This document shows, piece after piece, positions 1 to 9,216 of a stretch of DNA of 64,000 nt (positions are counted from its first letter, which is position 1; the number at the start of each line of letters is the position of its first letter). Source of the stretch: Desulfovibrio mangrovi (GTDB lineage: Bacteria > Desulfobacterota > Desulfovibrionia > Desulfovibrionales > Desulfovibrionaceae). The notes under the pieces were generated by a model. The model saw only the letters and a list, made by a program, of their open reading frames with translations. It had not been told where the DNA came from and made no database searches. The position numbers and the translations under genes are program-made. Location of the stretch: positions 1,426,001 through 1,490,000 of the forward strand of contig NZ_CP104208.1 of NCBI RefSeq assembly GCF_026230175.1, in the 5' to 3' direction.

Positions 1-401
1 TCCAAAGCCCACGAGAGCACAGCAGCGGCATCATGACTGCGTGCGGCATCATGATAGGTCGTCATGGCCGTATCGGCCATCAGCCTATCCAGAAATTCCG
101 TGCTGTCTTCCGACAGCGCAACCTGATGTCCGGACTTCCTCCCGTTCTCCCGCCAATAGTCATAACAGCAGCGCACCGCGATACGGGAGAGCCAGTTCGG
201 AAATTTGTCCCCTCCACGATAGGAGGCCAATCCCTTGTATGCATTGACAAAGGTATCGTGAACCACTTCATCCCCGCGGTCGTGCGGGACATGACCGGCA
301 ACAATACGACAGACGCACGGACTGTGCCGGTCGATCAGAACGGAATAGGTATTGATATCCCCGCGCAACACGCGCTGCACTATCTCATCGTCACTCAACA
401 A
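1..401 (-). CDS. ECF-type RNA polymerase sigma factor, 3' end cut off by the window
   Basis: Reading the minus strand from a TTG at 401 gives about 133 residues with no stop before the window edge. The segment contains the acidic start LSDDEIVQRVLRGD, then HDTFVNAYKGLASYRGG and FPNWLSRIAVRCCYDYWRE, which are typical of sigma-70 region 2 in extracytoplasmic-function sigma factors. The region-4 helix-turn-helix would lie mostly outside the window. The TTG start is chosen because an in-frame stop lies just upstream and GAGGA sits six bases before it. The role is inferred from the family: redirecting RNA polymerase to a small stress or envelope regulon. An anti-sigma gene often follows such genes, but that position is outside the window. 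A promoter-like TGTAACC/GTC pair upstream is compatible with self-activation. Confidence 0.85.
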   Translation of the reverse strand, partial: MLSDDEIVQRVLRGDINTYSVLIDRHSPCVCRIVAGHVPHDRGDEVVHDTFVNAYKGLASYRGGDKFPNWLSRIAVRCCYDYWRENGRKSGHQVALSEDSTEFLDRLMADTAMTTYHDAARSHDAAAVLSWAL

Positions 402-472
402 AGCTGTTCCTCAGGGCATATGTCACTGCGGGAAGAAGGGATCGCCTTTCGGCACACTGCATCTACTACCCT

Positions 473-502
473 TATGACTCCCAGAATTACGCTCAGGTTA
501 CA
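473..502 (-). promoter_or_regulatory. Candidate ECF-type promoter of the sigma factor gene
   Basis: On the minus strand TGTAACC (502-496) is followed after 17 bases by GTCATA (478-473), about 70 bases before the TTG start. An AAC-type -35 with a GTC-containing -10 is a common ECF promoter pattern, so self-activation is possible. This is a motif resemblance only. Confidence 0.3.
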
Positions 503-519
503 ATCCCCGTGGAAGAAAA

Positions 520-552
520 ATAAGAAACCCGCGAGCCGGAACCCGCGGGCTT
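520..552 (-). terminator. Rho-independent terminator after dxs
   Basis: On the minus strand CCCGCG (549-544) pairs with CGCGGG (533-528), and flanking A-T pairs extend the stem. A T-rich tract (TTTCTTATTTTT) follows. It lies 25 bases beyond the dxs stop and separates the dxs unit from the ECF sigma gene. Confidence 0.8.
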
Positions 553-577
553 GAAAAGTCAACATCTCTACAGAGCA

Positions 578-2482
578 CTATGCCAGAAGCTCCAGCAATG
601 CCTTGCGAATACCCTGTTTATCAATGCCGAGCATGGCGCGCAGTTCCTTCTGCTTACCATGTTCCACAAACTTATCAGGAATGCCCAGACGCTTCACAAC
701 CTTGCCACCAAGGGCGTTGCGGTCGGAAAGCAGTTCCAGCACACCGGACGTAAACCCGCCAACAAGCGCGTTCTCTTCAATGAGCAACAGCTTGTCATGG
801 GTGGCCGCCAATTCCAGAAGCTGTTCTTCCGGCAGCGGCTTTACGCAGCGCGAATTGAAAATGGTAACCTGAACGCCTGTTTCCTCAGCGACTTCGCGGG
901 ACACCTCAAGCGAAGGCTGCACGCGGGAGCCCACGGCAATAACAGCCACCTTTTCTCCCTTTTCCAGCACCACGCCGGTTCCAACGGGAAAAACCTCCGG
1001 CTCGGGCTTCAGGGGTACACCATACCCCGCCCCACGCGGATACCGGATAGCCACGGGCCCGTCATGCGCAAAGGCAGTTGCCATGCAATCCTGCAGCTCG
1101 GCCTCGTTACCGGGCACCAGCACCACAAGGTTGGGAATATGCCGCAGATAGCTCAAGTCGAATGCACCATGGTGCGTGGGACCGTCTTCGCCCACAAGGC
1201 CGCCACGGTCTATGCAGAACAGCACGGGCAGATTCTGCAGGCAGACGTCATGCACGATCTGGTCATAGGATCGCTGCAGGAAGGTGGAATAGATGGCCAC
1301 AACAGGACGCAGCCCCTGCGTTGCCAGACCGGCGGCAAAGGTCACCGCATGCTGCTCGCAGATGCCCACGTCCACGAAACGTTCGGGGAACTGCTCTGCA
1401 AAACAGGCGGTTCCGGTACCTTCCGGCATGGCGGCGGTAATAGCCATGATGCGCGAATCCTGACGCGCCATGCGGCACAGGGTAGACCCGAACACATCGG
1501 TATAGCTGGGCAGATTGCTCAGCGCTGCAAACTTCTTGGCCTGCCCCGTTTCCGGCTCGAAACGGCCAACACCATGAAAGTGGGTGGGATTGGATTCCGC
1601 AGGCTCATACCCCTTACCCTTCTTGGTCATCACATGCAGCAATACGGGTTCATCAAGGTCCTTGCAGAGCTTGAAGGCCTTCTGCAGCTCCTTGATGTTA
1701 TGACCGTCCACCGGCCCCATGTAGTTGAAGTGGAACGCTTCAAACAGCATGCCGGGGGTAAAGAAACTTTTCAGGCTGTGCTCGCTGCGCTTGGCATAGT
1801 TGAGCATTTCCTCGCCAATGCCGGGCACGGAGTTGAGCACCGTCTCCAGATCCTTCTTGAAACGGCGAACCCAGCGTGAAGAAAGATTGCGGGAAAGGAA
1901 ATGCGACATGGCTCCCACGTTGCGGGAGATGGACATTTCATTGTCGTTCAGAATGACCAGCAGCTTGCGGTCCATGTGACCGGCCTGATTGAGCCCTTCG
2001 AAAGCGAGGCCTGCCGTCATGGAGCCGTCGCCGATGACTGCCATGACCTCATGCTTCTTTCCGGCCAGATCGCGCGCCACAGCCATGCCCAGCGCAGCGG
2101 AAATGGACGTGGAAGAATGCCCCACGCCAAAGTGGTCATACGGGCTTTCGGACATCTTGGGAAAACCGCTGACGCCGTCTTTAGTGCGCAGCGTATGGAA
2201 GGTATCGGAACGGCCGGTGAGCAGCTTCCATGCATAGGCCTGATGCCCAACATCCCAGACCACCTTGTCCTCTTCAAAATCGAAGGAGGAAAGCATGGCG
2301 AGAGTCAGTTCCACCACACCAAGCGACGGGGCCAGATGCCCGCCGTTCTGGGAAACCGTATTGATTATGGCCTGACGAAGTTCAGCAGCCAACTGCTCAA
2401 GCTGGGGAACATCCAGCGCGTGCACATCGCGGGGACTGCGAATTCTGCCCAAAAGCCCGGTCGAAATACCTTCTGAGGTCAT
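578..2482 (-). CDS. dxs: 1-deoxy-D-xylulose-5-phosphate synthase
   Basis: This 634-residue protein has the family's usual length. It condenses pyruvate and glyceraldehyde 3-phosphate, using thiamine diphosphate, in the first step of the MEP isoprenoid pathway. Visible signatures are DVGHQAYAWKLLTGR near the N-terminus, GDGSMTAG followed by NDNEMSIS (the thiamine-diphosphate/metal motif), and DVGICEQHAVTFAAGLA with the catalytic Glu of the transketolase pyrimidine domain. The ATG at 2482 has an AGGA six bases upstream. It is the last gene of the unit that runs from xseA, 95 bases after ispA. That pairs the pathway's entry enzyme with the downstream prenyltransferase. A strong hairpin terminator follows. 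Cytoplasmic. Confidence 0.97.
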   Translation of the reverse strand: MTSEGISTGLLGRIRSPRDVHALDVPQLEQLAAELRQAIINTVSQNGGHLAPSLGVVELTLAMLSSFDFEEDKVVWDVGHQAYAWKLLTGRSDTFHTLRTKDGVSGFPKMSESPYDHFGVGHSSTSISAALGMAVARDLAGKKHEVMAVIGDGSMTAGLAFEGLNQAGHMDRKLLVILNDNEMSISRNVGAMSHFLSRNLSSRWVRRFKKDLETVLNSVPGIGEEMLNYAKRSEHSLKSFFTPGMLFEAFHFNYMGPVDGHNIKELQKAFKLCKDLDEPVLLHVMTKKGKGYEPAESNPTHFHGVGRFEPETGQAKKFAALSNLPSYTDVFGSTLCRMARQDSRIMAITAAMPEGTGTACFAEQFPERFVDVGICEQHAVTFAAGLATQGLRPVVAIYSTFLQRSYDQIVHDVCLQNLPVLFCIDRGGLVGEDGPTHHGAFDLSYLRHIPNLVVLVPGNEAELQDCMATAFAHDGPVAIRYPRGAGYGVPLKPEPEVFPVGTGVVLEKGEKVAVIAVGSRVQPSLEVSREVAEETGVQVTIFNSRCVKPLPEEQLLELAATHDKLLLIEENALVGGFTSGVLELLSDRNALGGKVVKRLGIPDKFVEHGKQKELRAMLGIDKQGIRKALLELLA

Positions 2483-2577
2483 GAATCATCCTGATACGTT
2501 TTACAACTAACCTTGCAAAGACAACTGGTTGCGCAGAGAAACCCATCGGCAACCATACGCAAAGGCACCTTATCCTG

Positions 2578-3474
2578 TTACGACACCCTGTCAACAATGT
2601 ATTGGGCAAGGCATCTCAGAAAATCAGCTTCTGCTCCCGCGTAGGGACGTAATTGCTCCACAGCCCTGTCCACATGCTGCTGCGCCAGTTCACGGCTTTT
2701 TTCGATGCCCATCAGGCTCGGATATGTGGTCTTTCCTTGCTCGATGTCACTACCCACAGGCTTGCCAAGCTGCGCCTCATCGCCCACTTCATCAAGGATA
2801 TCGTCCACGATCTGGAATGCGGCACCGATGGCTTCACCATAAATCTTCAGGCGTTGGACATCCTCTTCAGACGCACCGGCCAGAATGGCGCCGGAAAGGC
2901 AGGAGCAACGAATCAGCGCACCAGTTTTCATGGCATGCATGCCACGCAGTTCATCATAGCTTACGCCATCACGACCCGTGTATTCCATGTCCAGCTGCTG
3001 GCCACCCACCATGCCTCCGGAACCGGCGGCGGTAGCCACCTCCACCATGGCACGGACCACGCGGTCGGCGGGAATGTCGCCTGCAACCGATCCCATGACG
3101 GCAAAAGCCTCTGTCAGCAGGCCGTCACCGGCCAGAATGGCCGTGGCTTCGCCGAACATCTTGTGGTTGGAAGGTTTGCCGCGCCGAAGATCGTCATCGT
3201 CCATGGCGGGCAGATCATCGTGGATAAGCGAATAGGTGTGGATGAATTCGATGCTTGAAGCAAACGGCAGCACGCGTGCGGCATCCAGTCCCATCATCTG
3301 TGCCACGGTAAGGCAAAGCACGGGACGCAGACGCTTGCCGCCGGCCAGCAGGCTGTATTCCATGGCCTTGAGCAGCCCTTCCGGAATACTGCGATCATGC
3401 AGGCACGTTGCCAGATACGATTCCACCATACGGGCGCTTTCACCCAGACGCGCCTTAAGCTCCTGCGGGGTCAT
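2578..3474 (-). CDS. ispA: Polyprenyl (farnesyl/geranylgeranyl) diphosphate synthase
   Basis: This 298-residue trans-isoprenyl diphosphate synthase elongates dimethylallyl or geranyl diphosphate with isopentenyl diphosphate. The first Asp-rich motif [10 protein letters not shown] is at about residues 86-95 and the second, DDILDEVGD, at about 222-230. GGKRLRP near residue 45 binds the diphosphate. Size and motifs fit the short-chain IspA group; product length (C15 or C20) cannot be settled by eye. Its start lies inside xseB (20-base overlap), so translation is probably coupled. It is followed by dxs, making a compact isoprenoid pair. The xseB-ispA-dxs order is common in many bacteria. Confidence 0.95.
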   Translation of the reverse strand: MTPQELKARLGESARMVESYLATCLHDRSIPEGLLKAMEYSLLAGGKRLRPVLCLTVAQMMGLDAARVLPFASSIEFIHTYSLIHDDLPAMDDDDLRRGKPSNHKMFGEATAILAGDGLLTEAFAVMGSVAGDIPADRVVRAMVEVATAAGSGGMVGGQQLDMEYTGRDGVSYDELRGMHAMKTGALIRCSCLSGAILAGASEEDVQRLKIYGEAIGAAFQIVDDILDEVGDEAQLGKPVGSDIEQGKTTYPSLMGIEKSRELAQQHVDRAVEQLRPYAGAEADFLRCLAQYIVDRVS

Positions 3475-3700
3475 CCACGTTCTCCTCGTTCCCTTCGAAG
3501 GGCTGAACTTCGCCTTCGCTGAACACGGTTATCTCGTTTCTCGCCTTTTCCAGCTGACCACGACACGCCTTGGAAAGCGTCAGGCCTTCCTTGTACAACT
3601 CCACGCTCTTTTCGAGAGGAAGCTCGCCGCGCTCAAGCTCTTCCACTATGGTCTGCAACCTCTTGAGCTGCTCTTCAAACCGTATTTTCTTTTGTGCCAT
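3455..3700 (-). CDS. xseB: Exodeoxyribonuclease VII small subunit
   Basis: This 81-residue protein begins at the ATG at 3700, preceded by GGGAGAG. An upstream in-frame extension is ignored because it would exceed the family's length of about 80 residues. The sequence [32 protein letters not shown] is the classic XseB helical pair. It assembles in several copies with XseA to form exonuclease VII, which degrades single-stranded DNA to acid-soluble oligonucleotides. Its partner xseA lies two genes upstream with an M23 peptidase gene between them, an arrangement that suggests one transcript. Its 3' end overlaps ispA by 20 bases. The acidic tail after residue 60 is variable in the family. Confidence 0.93.
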   Translation of the reverse strand: MAQKKIRFEEQLKRLQTIVEELERGELPLEKSVELYKEGLTLSKACRGQLEKARNEITVFSEGEVQPFEGNEENVDDPAGA

Positions 3701-3764
3701 GTCGCTCTCCCGAAGTTCCGAACCGTGCAGAATAACGCAACATGATCCGGAAGCTGGCAATCCG

Positions 3765-4676
3765 CTAACTATCCGCCAGAAGCGGCGTGGGGTCAACCAG
3801 TTCACCCTGTACCGCAATACCGAAATGCAGATGCGGGCCGGTCACGCGTCCAGTGCTGCCCACCATACCGATAACGGTGCCGCGCTTCACCTTCTGCCCC
3901 ACCTTCGCATCAATCTTTGACATGTGAAAATACATGCTCACCACGCCCTGCCCGTGATCAACGTAGACGGAGTTTCCGGCAAAGAAATGCTGCTCGGCCA
4001 GAACAACCACACCGTCGGCGCAGGCACGGATCGGCGTCCCTGCCGCCCCGCGCAGGTCCAGCCCCTTATGCGGGTTGCGCGGTTTCTCGTTGAAAAAGCG
4101 GGTAAGGCCATACTCGCTGGAAATACCGCCAGGCACAGGACGCAGAAAGGGCAACGCCCACTCGCTGTCGGGACTGATACGTCCAAGGGCTGCAACAACA
4201 CGCTCCCGCTCGGCCTTATGCCTGTCCAGATCCTTCTTCGCCACTTCCACGTACTTCTTGTCCACCGTGAGATGCTGCTCAGGATACTTTTTGGCAACCA
4301 GCTTCACGTGGTGCTCCGAGGTTTGATACCCCGCCTTGGAAACCGTGCTGAGACGCAACGGCATACTATCACCCTTCTCACCGAAAGGAACGCCGAGCAA
4401 GGCCAGCCCCCGCCACCGAGTTCCGGCAGCATCGGTCTTCAGCATGGACACCGGAACGGATTTCCCGTTCCATTCCACAAACGCGTCTCCAAGAGGCGCG
4501 TCGGAGAGCACCTCGGCCACGAAGGCTTGTCCCGGGGAAGCGTGTTCGGGCAATACGACGTTCACCTCTGCACAGGCCACACCCGCACCAAACCCGGCAC
4601 ACATAAGCAGCACCAGCAAAACAACAGCCATTCCGGTCCGGCGAACCGCACACGGCAACATATCTGAAAACAACAC
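3765..4676 (-). CDS. Periplasmic M23 (LytM-type) metallopeptidase
   Basis: This 303-residue protein has an N-terminal hydrophobic signal segment (about residues 16-36, ending near VACAEV). It has a mid region with little obvious homology and a C-terminal peptidase M23 domain. The zinc ligands are visible as HKGLDLRG (HxxxD) and HLHFG (HxH), and the fold signature [14 protein letters not shown] is present. Such enzymes cleave peptidoglycan peptide cross-links, or activate amidases if inactive; here all ligands are kept, so catalytic activity is plausible. The start is taken as the GTG at 4676, which overlaps the xseA stop by one base and has GGAG seven bases upstream. The ATGs at 4661 and 4631 are alternatives. 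It is embedded between xseA and xseB. Confidence 0.9.
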   Translation of the reverse strand: MLFSDMLPCAVRRTGMAVVLLVLLMCAGFGAGVACAEVNVVLPEHASPGQAFVAEVLSDAPLGDAFVEWNGKSVPVSMLKTDAAGTRWRGLALLGVPFGEKGDSMPLRLSTVSKAGYQTSEHHVKLVAKKYPEQHLTVDKKYVEVAKKDLDRHKAERERVVAALGRISPDSEWALPFLRPVPGGISSEYGLTRFFNEKPRNPHKGLDLRGAAGTPIRACADGVVVLAEQHFFAGNSVYVDHGQGVVSMYFHMSKIDAKVGQKVKRGTVIGMVGSTGRVTGPHLHFGIAVQGELVDPTPLLADS

Positions 4677-6079
4677 TATTCCGCTCCCGTTTTCGCGGCT
4701 TCCGTACCCGTCACTTCGGTTTCCACCACGCCGTCACGTACAGTGACATGCAGCCTGCTGCCCACCTCTACCTCATGCACGCTACGCAGGATACTCCCGT
4801 CCGCCTGACGGACAAGGCTGTATCCACGCTCCAGCGGACGCATGGGGTCAAGCACGGCAAGCTGGGCCGACAGCCGTTCAAAAACGACCTGTCTGCCGTG
4901 CAAAACCTTCTCGCCAGCCCAACGCAGACGATCCTCAAGGGCGCTGACACGAAGAGCATGCTGGGCCACAACATCCGGCCCGAAAGCACGCACAAGCCTT
5001 TCAGCGCAGCCCTGCACCATCATCTCGGCATGAGATACTTTCCCTTCCATGGCGCGGGCAAGGCGCGCTTCCAAATCCTCAAACCGCTCATCCAGCCGCT
5101 GCAACTGCCGTGCGGGAGAAAGCCACGCAAGGCCGCGAGACAGGGCGGCAAGCAGCGTTTCCCGTTCTCGCATGCCGCTTTCCCAGCGACGCTGCAGACG
5201 CATCTGGCACTCGTCCACGGTCTGCATGAGCGTTGCACGTTCCGGCCAAAGCAGCTGGGCCGCATGGCTCGGCGTGGCAGCCCGCACATCGGCGACTAGG
5301 TCGGCTATGGTCACATCCACCTCATGCCCCACGCCGGAAATGACCGGAATGGCCGACCCGAACACGGCGTCCGCCACCCGCACGTCATTGAACGCCCACA
5401 AGTCCTCTATGGAACCACCGCCGCGCACCAAGGCAATAACATCGGCCCAGCCGTGAGCGTTGGCAGCTTCCAGCGCCTCCACAATCTGCTGCGGAGCGGC
5501 ATCGCCCTGCACCAGCGAAGGATAGATGCGGATTTCCGCTCCCCAGCCCCGCTCGCCTGCAATGCGCAGAAAATCCCGTATGGCCGCGCCGGTGGATGCG
5601 GTTACCACGGCTACGCGGGCCGGATGGTACGGCAACGCCCGTTTGCGCGCGGCGTCAAAGTAGCCCTTGGCGGCAAGCGTGCGCTTCAGTTCCTCAAACT
5701 CCAGATACAGGCGGCCCAGCCCGGCATCCTGCGCGATCTCGACAACAAGCTGATACGCGCCTCGCGGCGGATAGACGTTCAGCCGCCCAGCGCACATGAT
5801 CTCCATGCCTTCGCGCATGGTCTGGGCAAGGCTCGGACGCGGGCCGTCCTCGTAGACCTCGCCGGTCAGCGGATCAAAACTCTCTTCGCCCCGCTGTGCG
5901 GTACGGAACCATACACAGTTCAGTGTGGCATCCGCATCCTTGAGAGAAAAATATACGTGGCCGGAAGCGGCCTTTGTCAGATTGGAGACCTGCCCCTTCA
6001 CCCACACGAACGGATACGCCCCCTCAAGCGTGCGCTTGATGGCGTCGGTAAGTTCACGGACGGAAAAAATGCGGCTCAT
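4676..6079 (-). CDS. xseA: Exodeoxyribonuclease VII large subunit
   Basis: This 467-residue protein starts at the ATG at 6079 with MSRIFSVRELTDAIK. An upstream in-frame extension runs through the hairpin repeats and is rejected. The order is an OB-fold nucleic-acid-binding domain (residues 1-100, with WVKGQVSNLTKAASGHVYFSLKD split across it), the catalytic exonuclease VII domain (PARVAVVTASTGAAIRD, LVRGGGSIEDLWAFND, SGVGHEVDVTIADLVAD), and a C-terminal coiled region. The family length is 400-460. With XseB it forms a processive single-strand DNA exonuclease used in mismatch and damage repair. It is first in the leftward unit, and its stop overlaps the M23 peptidase start by one base. Confidence 0.96.
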   Translation of the reverse strand: MSRIFSVRELTDAIKRTLEGAYPFVWVKGQVSNLTKAASGHVYFSLKDADATLNCVWFRTAQRGEESFDPLTGEVYEDGPRPSLAQTMREGMEIMCAGRLNVYPPRGAYQLVVEIAQDAGLGRLYLEFEELKRTLAAKGYFDAARKRALPYHPARVAVVTASTGAAIRDFLRIAGERGWGAEIRIYPSLVQGDAAPQQIVEALEAANAHGWADVIALVRGGGSIEDLWAFNDVRVADAVFGSAIPVISGVGHEVDVTIADLVADVRAATPSHAAQLLWPERATLMQTVDECQMRLQRRWESGMRERETLLAALSRGLAWLSPARQLQRLDERFEDLEARLARAMEGKVSHAEMMVQGCAERLVRAFGPDVVAQHALRVSALEDRLRWAGEKVLHGRQVVFERLSAQLAVLDPMRPLERGYSLVRQADGSILRSVHEVEVGSRLHVTVRDGVVETEVTGTEAAKTGAE

Positions 6080-6089
6080 AGTACGCGTG

Positions 6090-6150
6090 GCCTCCGGCGG
6101 GCAGGGAGGCTGTCCCTGCACCCTGCCAAAGGGGATAATTCCCTTTGGCC
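6090..6150. repeat. GC-rich hairpin repeat, copy 1
   Basis: Starts with GCCTCCGGCGG (6090-6100), then two stem-loops: GCAGGG/CCCTGC (6101-6119) and CCAAAGGGG/CCCTTTGG (6126-6148). The same head motif and related stems recur in inverted orientation at 6284-6386. From memory, GCCTCCGGCGG-plus-hairpin elements are dispersed in Desulfovibrio genomes; I cannot check that here. It lies within 70 bases of the xseA start, so it may form structure in the xseA leader. Confidence 0.6.
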
Positions 6151-6213
6151 CCTCTGACGGCGGAACATGACTACGGATGGGAATATCCATGCCATGTCCG
6201 ATGCCTGCAATAT

Positions 6214-6250
6214 GAAAAAACTCCTGCCGCCCCCATATGGGCGGCAGGAG
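6214..6250 (-). terminator. Rho-independent terminator after proS
   Basis: A perfect 12-bp stem (6221-6232 with 6239-6250) with a 6-base loop is followed on the minus strand by six T residues. It sits about 160 bases past the proS stop, with the second hairpin repeat between. Confidence 0.85.
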
Positions 6251-6283
6251 CAGGCTAAACCCAAATCGTATCCGGTAGCAATG

Positions 6284-6386
6284 CCTAACCCCACGAAACG
6301 TGGGACCACCCCTTTCGCGGGGTGCAGGGGGACCATCCCCCTGCCGAGGGTTCCAAGGGGGGCACTCCCCCTTGGCCGCCGGAGGC
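6284..6386. repeat. GC-rich hairpin repeat, copy 2 (inverted, four stems)
   Basis: Read on the minus strand it begins with GCCTCCGGCGG (6386-6376). It then has stems CCAAGGGGG/CCCCCTTGG (6353-6375), GCAGGGGG/CCCCCTGC (6324-6344), a CCCC/GGGG stem around 6309-6322, and CCCACG/CGTGGG (6290-6304). It is inverted relative to copy 1. Together with the terminator these two elements fill most of the 329-base gap between xseA and proS; no gene is seen there. Confidence 0.6.
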
Positions 6387-6408
6387 AGCTCGTTAAAACA
6401 ATCTGTTA

Positions 6409-8133
6409 CTAGATTCCCCAACCGGCGTAGACATCCTTCTTCCACGCGGCAAAGGCTTCAGCAAAGCCTTCCACGGGCAGTTCGGACTTCTCGCCGGTAC
6501 GGCGATCCTTCACTTCAATGATGCCGCGGGCAAGTCCCTTGCCGCCCACAACGAGCTGCATGGGAATACCGATCAGGTCGGCATCCTTGAACTTGACGCC
6601 GGGGCGCTCTTCACGGTCATCCACCAGCACATCCACGCCCTGCGACTTGAGCAGTTCGTAGATTTCGTCAACCTTGGCGCACACGTCGTCGGTGCGGATA
6701 TCAAGGTTGAGAACAAGCGCCTCGAAGGGAGCGATGGGGGGCGGGAACTTGATGCCGTCCTTGTCGTGATTCTGCTCGATGCAGGAAGCAACAACGCGGG
6801 AAACACCGATGCCGTAGCAGCCCATGATCATGGTCTGATCCTTGCCCTGCTCATCCACGTACTTGCAGTTCATGGCCTCGGAGTACTTGGTGCCCAGCTT
6901 GAATACATGGCCCACTTCGATGCCGCGAGTCAGGGAGATGGCGCCGCCGCACTTGGGGCAGACGTCGCCTTCGGTGATGAGGCGCAGGTCGGCGAAGCCG
7001 GAAAGCTTCACGTCGCGCTTCAGGGAAACGTGCTTCAAATGCGCATCGCCCTTGTTGGCGCCCACGATCCAGTCGGTGGCAAGACGCAGTTCGTTGTCCG
7101 CATAAATGCGGGCGATCTTCAGACCAACGGGACCGGCAAAGCCCACGGGGGCTTCGGTCCACTTCTGCACCTGCTCGGGGGTGGCCATTTCCAGCACGTC
7201 GGCGTGCAGCAGGTTCTTCAGCTTCACGTCGTTCAGTTCGCGGTCGCCGCGCACAAGCGCAGCAACGGGCTCACCGTCCGCTACAAAGATAAGGGTCTTG
7301 ATGATGGCAGCCTGCGGCACGTCAAGGAAGGCGGCTACGTCTTCCACGGTGGACTTGCCGGGGGTGGAAACTTCTTCCACGGGCGTATCCAGACGGTCGC
7401 ACTCATCGCCGGTGCAGAGCACTTCCGCACGCTCGATGTTGGCGGCGTAGGAACATGCCTGACATACGACAACAGTGTCTTCGCCGGTTTCGGCCAGCAC
7501 CATGAACTCGTGCGAGAAGCTGCCGCCGATGGAGCCGCTGTCGGCTTCAACAGGGCGGAAGTTCAGGGCCATGCGGGAGAAGATGGCCATATAGGCATCG
7601 TACATGGCCTGATAGCTGGCATCGAGACCTTCCTGATCCTTGTCGAAGGAATAGGCGTCCTTCATGATGAATTCGCGGCCGCGCATGAGACCGAAGCGGG
7701 GACGGATTTCGTCACGGAACTTGGTCTGAATCTGGTACAGGTTCATGGGCAGCTGACGGTAGGAACGCACTTCGCCGCGCACGATGTCCGTAATGACTTC
7801 TTCATGCGTGGGTCCGAGACAGTAGTCGCGCTGGTGTCTGTCCTTGATACGCAGCAATTCCGGCCCGTAGAAATCCCAGCGGCCGGATTCCTGCCACAGG
7901 TCGGCAGGCTGCACCATGGGCATGCTCACTTCGTTGGCACCGGCCTTGTCCATTTCCTGGCGCACGATGTTCGCGGCCTTGGAGATGGAACGCAGACCAA
8001 GCGGCATATACGTGTAAATGCCGGAGGTCAGCTTGCGGACCATGCCCGCGCGGGTCAGCAGCTTGTGGCTGACTACTTCCGCGTCACTGGGGGCTTCCTT
8101 GAGAGTCGGAATGTAAAAACGGCTCCAACGCAT
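6409..8133 (-). CDS. proS: Prolyl-tRNA synthetase
   Basis: This 574-residue class II aminoacyl-tRNA synthetase charges tRNA-Pro. It is the bacterial long form: motif 2/3 catalytic core segments ([48 protein letters not shown]), a YbaK-like editing insertion in the middle ([12 protein letters not shown]-type region, about residues 240-390), and a C-terminal anticodon-binding domain ending [10 protein letters not shown]. The editing insertion should clear mis-charged Ala-tRNA-Pro. The ATG at 8133 follows an AAGGA, three bases after the ispG stop in the reverse direction, so ispG and proS are probably co-transcribed. It is followed by repeat copy 2 and a strong terminator. Confidence 0.97.
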   Translation of the reverse strand: MRWSRFYIPTLKEAPSDAEVVSHKLLTRAGMVRKLTSGIYTYMPLGLRSISKAANIVRQEMDKAGANEVSMPMVQPADLWQESGRWDFYGPELLRIKDRHQRDYCLGPTHEEVITDIVRGEVRSYRQLPMNLYQIQTKFRDEIRPRFGLMRGREFIMKDAYSFDKDQEGLDASYQAMYDAYMAIFSRMALNFRPVEADSGSIGGSFSHEFMVLAETGEDTVVVCQACSYAANIERAEVLCTGDECDRLDTPVEEVSTPGKSTVEDVAAFLDVPQAAIIKTLIFVADGEPVAALVRGDRELNDVKLKNLLHADVLEMATPEQVQKWTEAPVGFAGPVGLKIARIYADNELRLATDWIVGANKGDAHLKHVSLKRDVKLSGFADLRLITEGDVCPKCGGAISLTRGIEVGHVFKLGTKYSEAMNCKYVDEQGKDQTMIMGCYGIGVSRVVASCIEQNHDKDGIKFPPPIAPFEALVLNLDIRTDDVCAKVDEIYELLKSQGVDVLVDDREERPGVKFKDADLIGIPMQLVVGGKGLARGIIEVKDRRTGEKSELPVEGFAEAFAAWKKDVYAGWGI

Positions 8134-8136
8134 CGA

Positions 8137-9216
8137 TTATCCTTTTTTCCGTTCTGCGAGGAACGAATCGAGTTCTTCCATAAAGGCTTCCAGCAGCTGA
8201 GCGCCGCCTTTCACCGTTCTAACGATCTCTCCCTTGCGGAAGATAATACCTTTGTCACGTCCTCCGGCCACACCGATATCCGCTTCGCGTGCTTCACCGG
8301 GCCCGTTCACCACGCAGCCCATGACAGCGACCTTGAACGAGTCGGTCACGCCTTCAAGACGGCGTTCCACTTCTTCCGCGAGATTGATGAGGCCGATTTC
8401 CGTTCTGCCGCAGGTGGGACACGAGATGATTTCCGGTCCGCGATAGCGCAGGCCGAGTGCCCGCAGCAGCTCCCATGCGACGGCCATTTCCTTTACGGGG
8501 TCTTCCGTCAGGGAGATCCGCAAAGTATCACCAATGCCCTGCCAGAGCAATATGCCCAGCCCCACGGAAGACTTGATGGCACCACGCATGAGCGTGCCGG
8601 CCTCGGTCACGCCGATGTGCAACGGATAGTCGCAGCGCCCGGCAAGAAGGCGGTACGCATCAATGGTATGCAGCACCGAGGAGGACTTGAGAGAAATTTT
8701 GGTTTCGTAGAAATCTCGCTCCTCCAGCATGCGGACATGGGCAAGGGCGCTTTCCACCATGGCTTCCGGCGTGGGACCGCCGAACTTTTCAAGCAACGCC
8801 TTCTCGATGGAGCCGCTGTTCACCCCGACGCGGATGGAAGCACCATGGGCGCGGGCGGCATCCACCACTGCGTCCACGTTCTTTCTGCCGCCAATGTTGC
8901 CGGGATTAATGCGCAGGGCATCCGCCCCTGCCTCCAGCGCCATCACGGCGAGGCGATGGTCAAAATGGATGTCGGCGATAAGAGGAATGGAAATCTGCTG
9001 CTTGATCTGACCAATGGCCCATGCGGCTCCTTCGTTGAGCACCGCAACGCGCACAATTTCACAGCCTGCGTCCGCAAGCTGACGGATCTGTTCCACCGTC
9101 GCTTCCACGTCACGGGTGTCCGTGTTGGTCATACTCTGCACGACAATGGGATTGTCTCCGCCAATGCGGACATTCCCCACCCGAATCTCGCGAGTCTTTC
9201 TGCGTTCTATAGACAT
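8137..9216 (-). CDS. ispG: 4-hydroxy-3-methylbut-2-en-1-yl diphosphate synthase
   Basis: This 359-residue protein starts at the ATG at 9216 (MSIERRKTREIRVGN); a longer in-frame extension is rejected on family length. IspG (GcpE) reductively converts methylerythritol cyclodiphosphate to HMBPP in the MEP pathway, using a [4Fe-4S] cluster. The cluster ligands are visible as SCPTCGRTEIG (CxxC) and MGCVVNGPGE. The TIM-barrel half carries QSMTNTDTRDVEAT and RINPGNIGG. It is the second MEP-pathway gene in this window after dxs. It is transcribed with proS, a pairing seen in many bacteria, and divergently from the znu operon. Confidence 0.97.
   Translation of the reverse strand: MSIERRKTREIRVGNVRIGGDNPIVVQSMTNTDTRDVEATVEQIRQLADAGCEIVRVAVLNEGAAWAIGQIKQQISIPLIADIHFDHRLAVMALEAGADALRINPGNIGGRKNVDAVVDAARAHGASIRVGVNSGSIEKALLEKFGGPTPEAMVESALAHVRMLEERDFYETKISLKSSSVLHTIDAYRLLAGRCDYPLHIGVTEAGTLMRGAIKSSVGLGILLWQGIGDTLRISLTEDPVKEMAVAWELLRALGLRYRGPEIISCPTCGRTEIGLINLAEEVERRLEGVTDSFKVAVMGCVVNGPGEAREADIGVAGGRDKGIIFRKGEIVRTVKGGAQLLEAFMEELDSFLAERKKG

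Noticed and set aside
551-1879. 442-codon frame on the plus strand
   Set aside because: Antisense to dxs; no ribosome-binding site and no family similarity.
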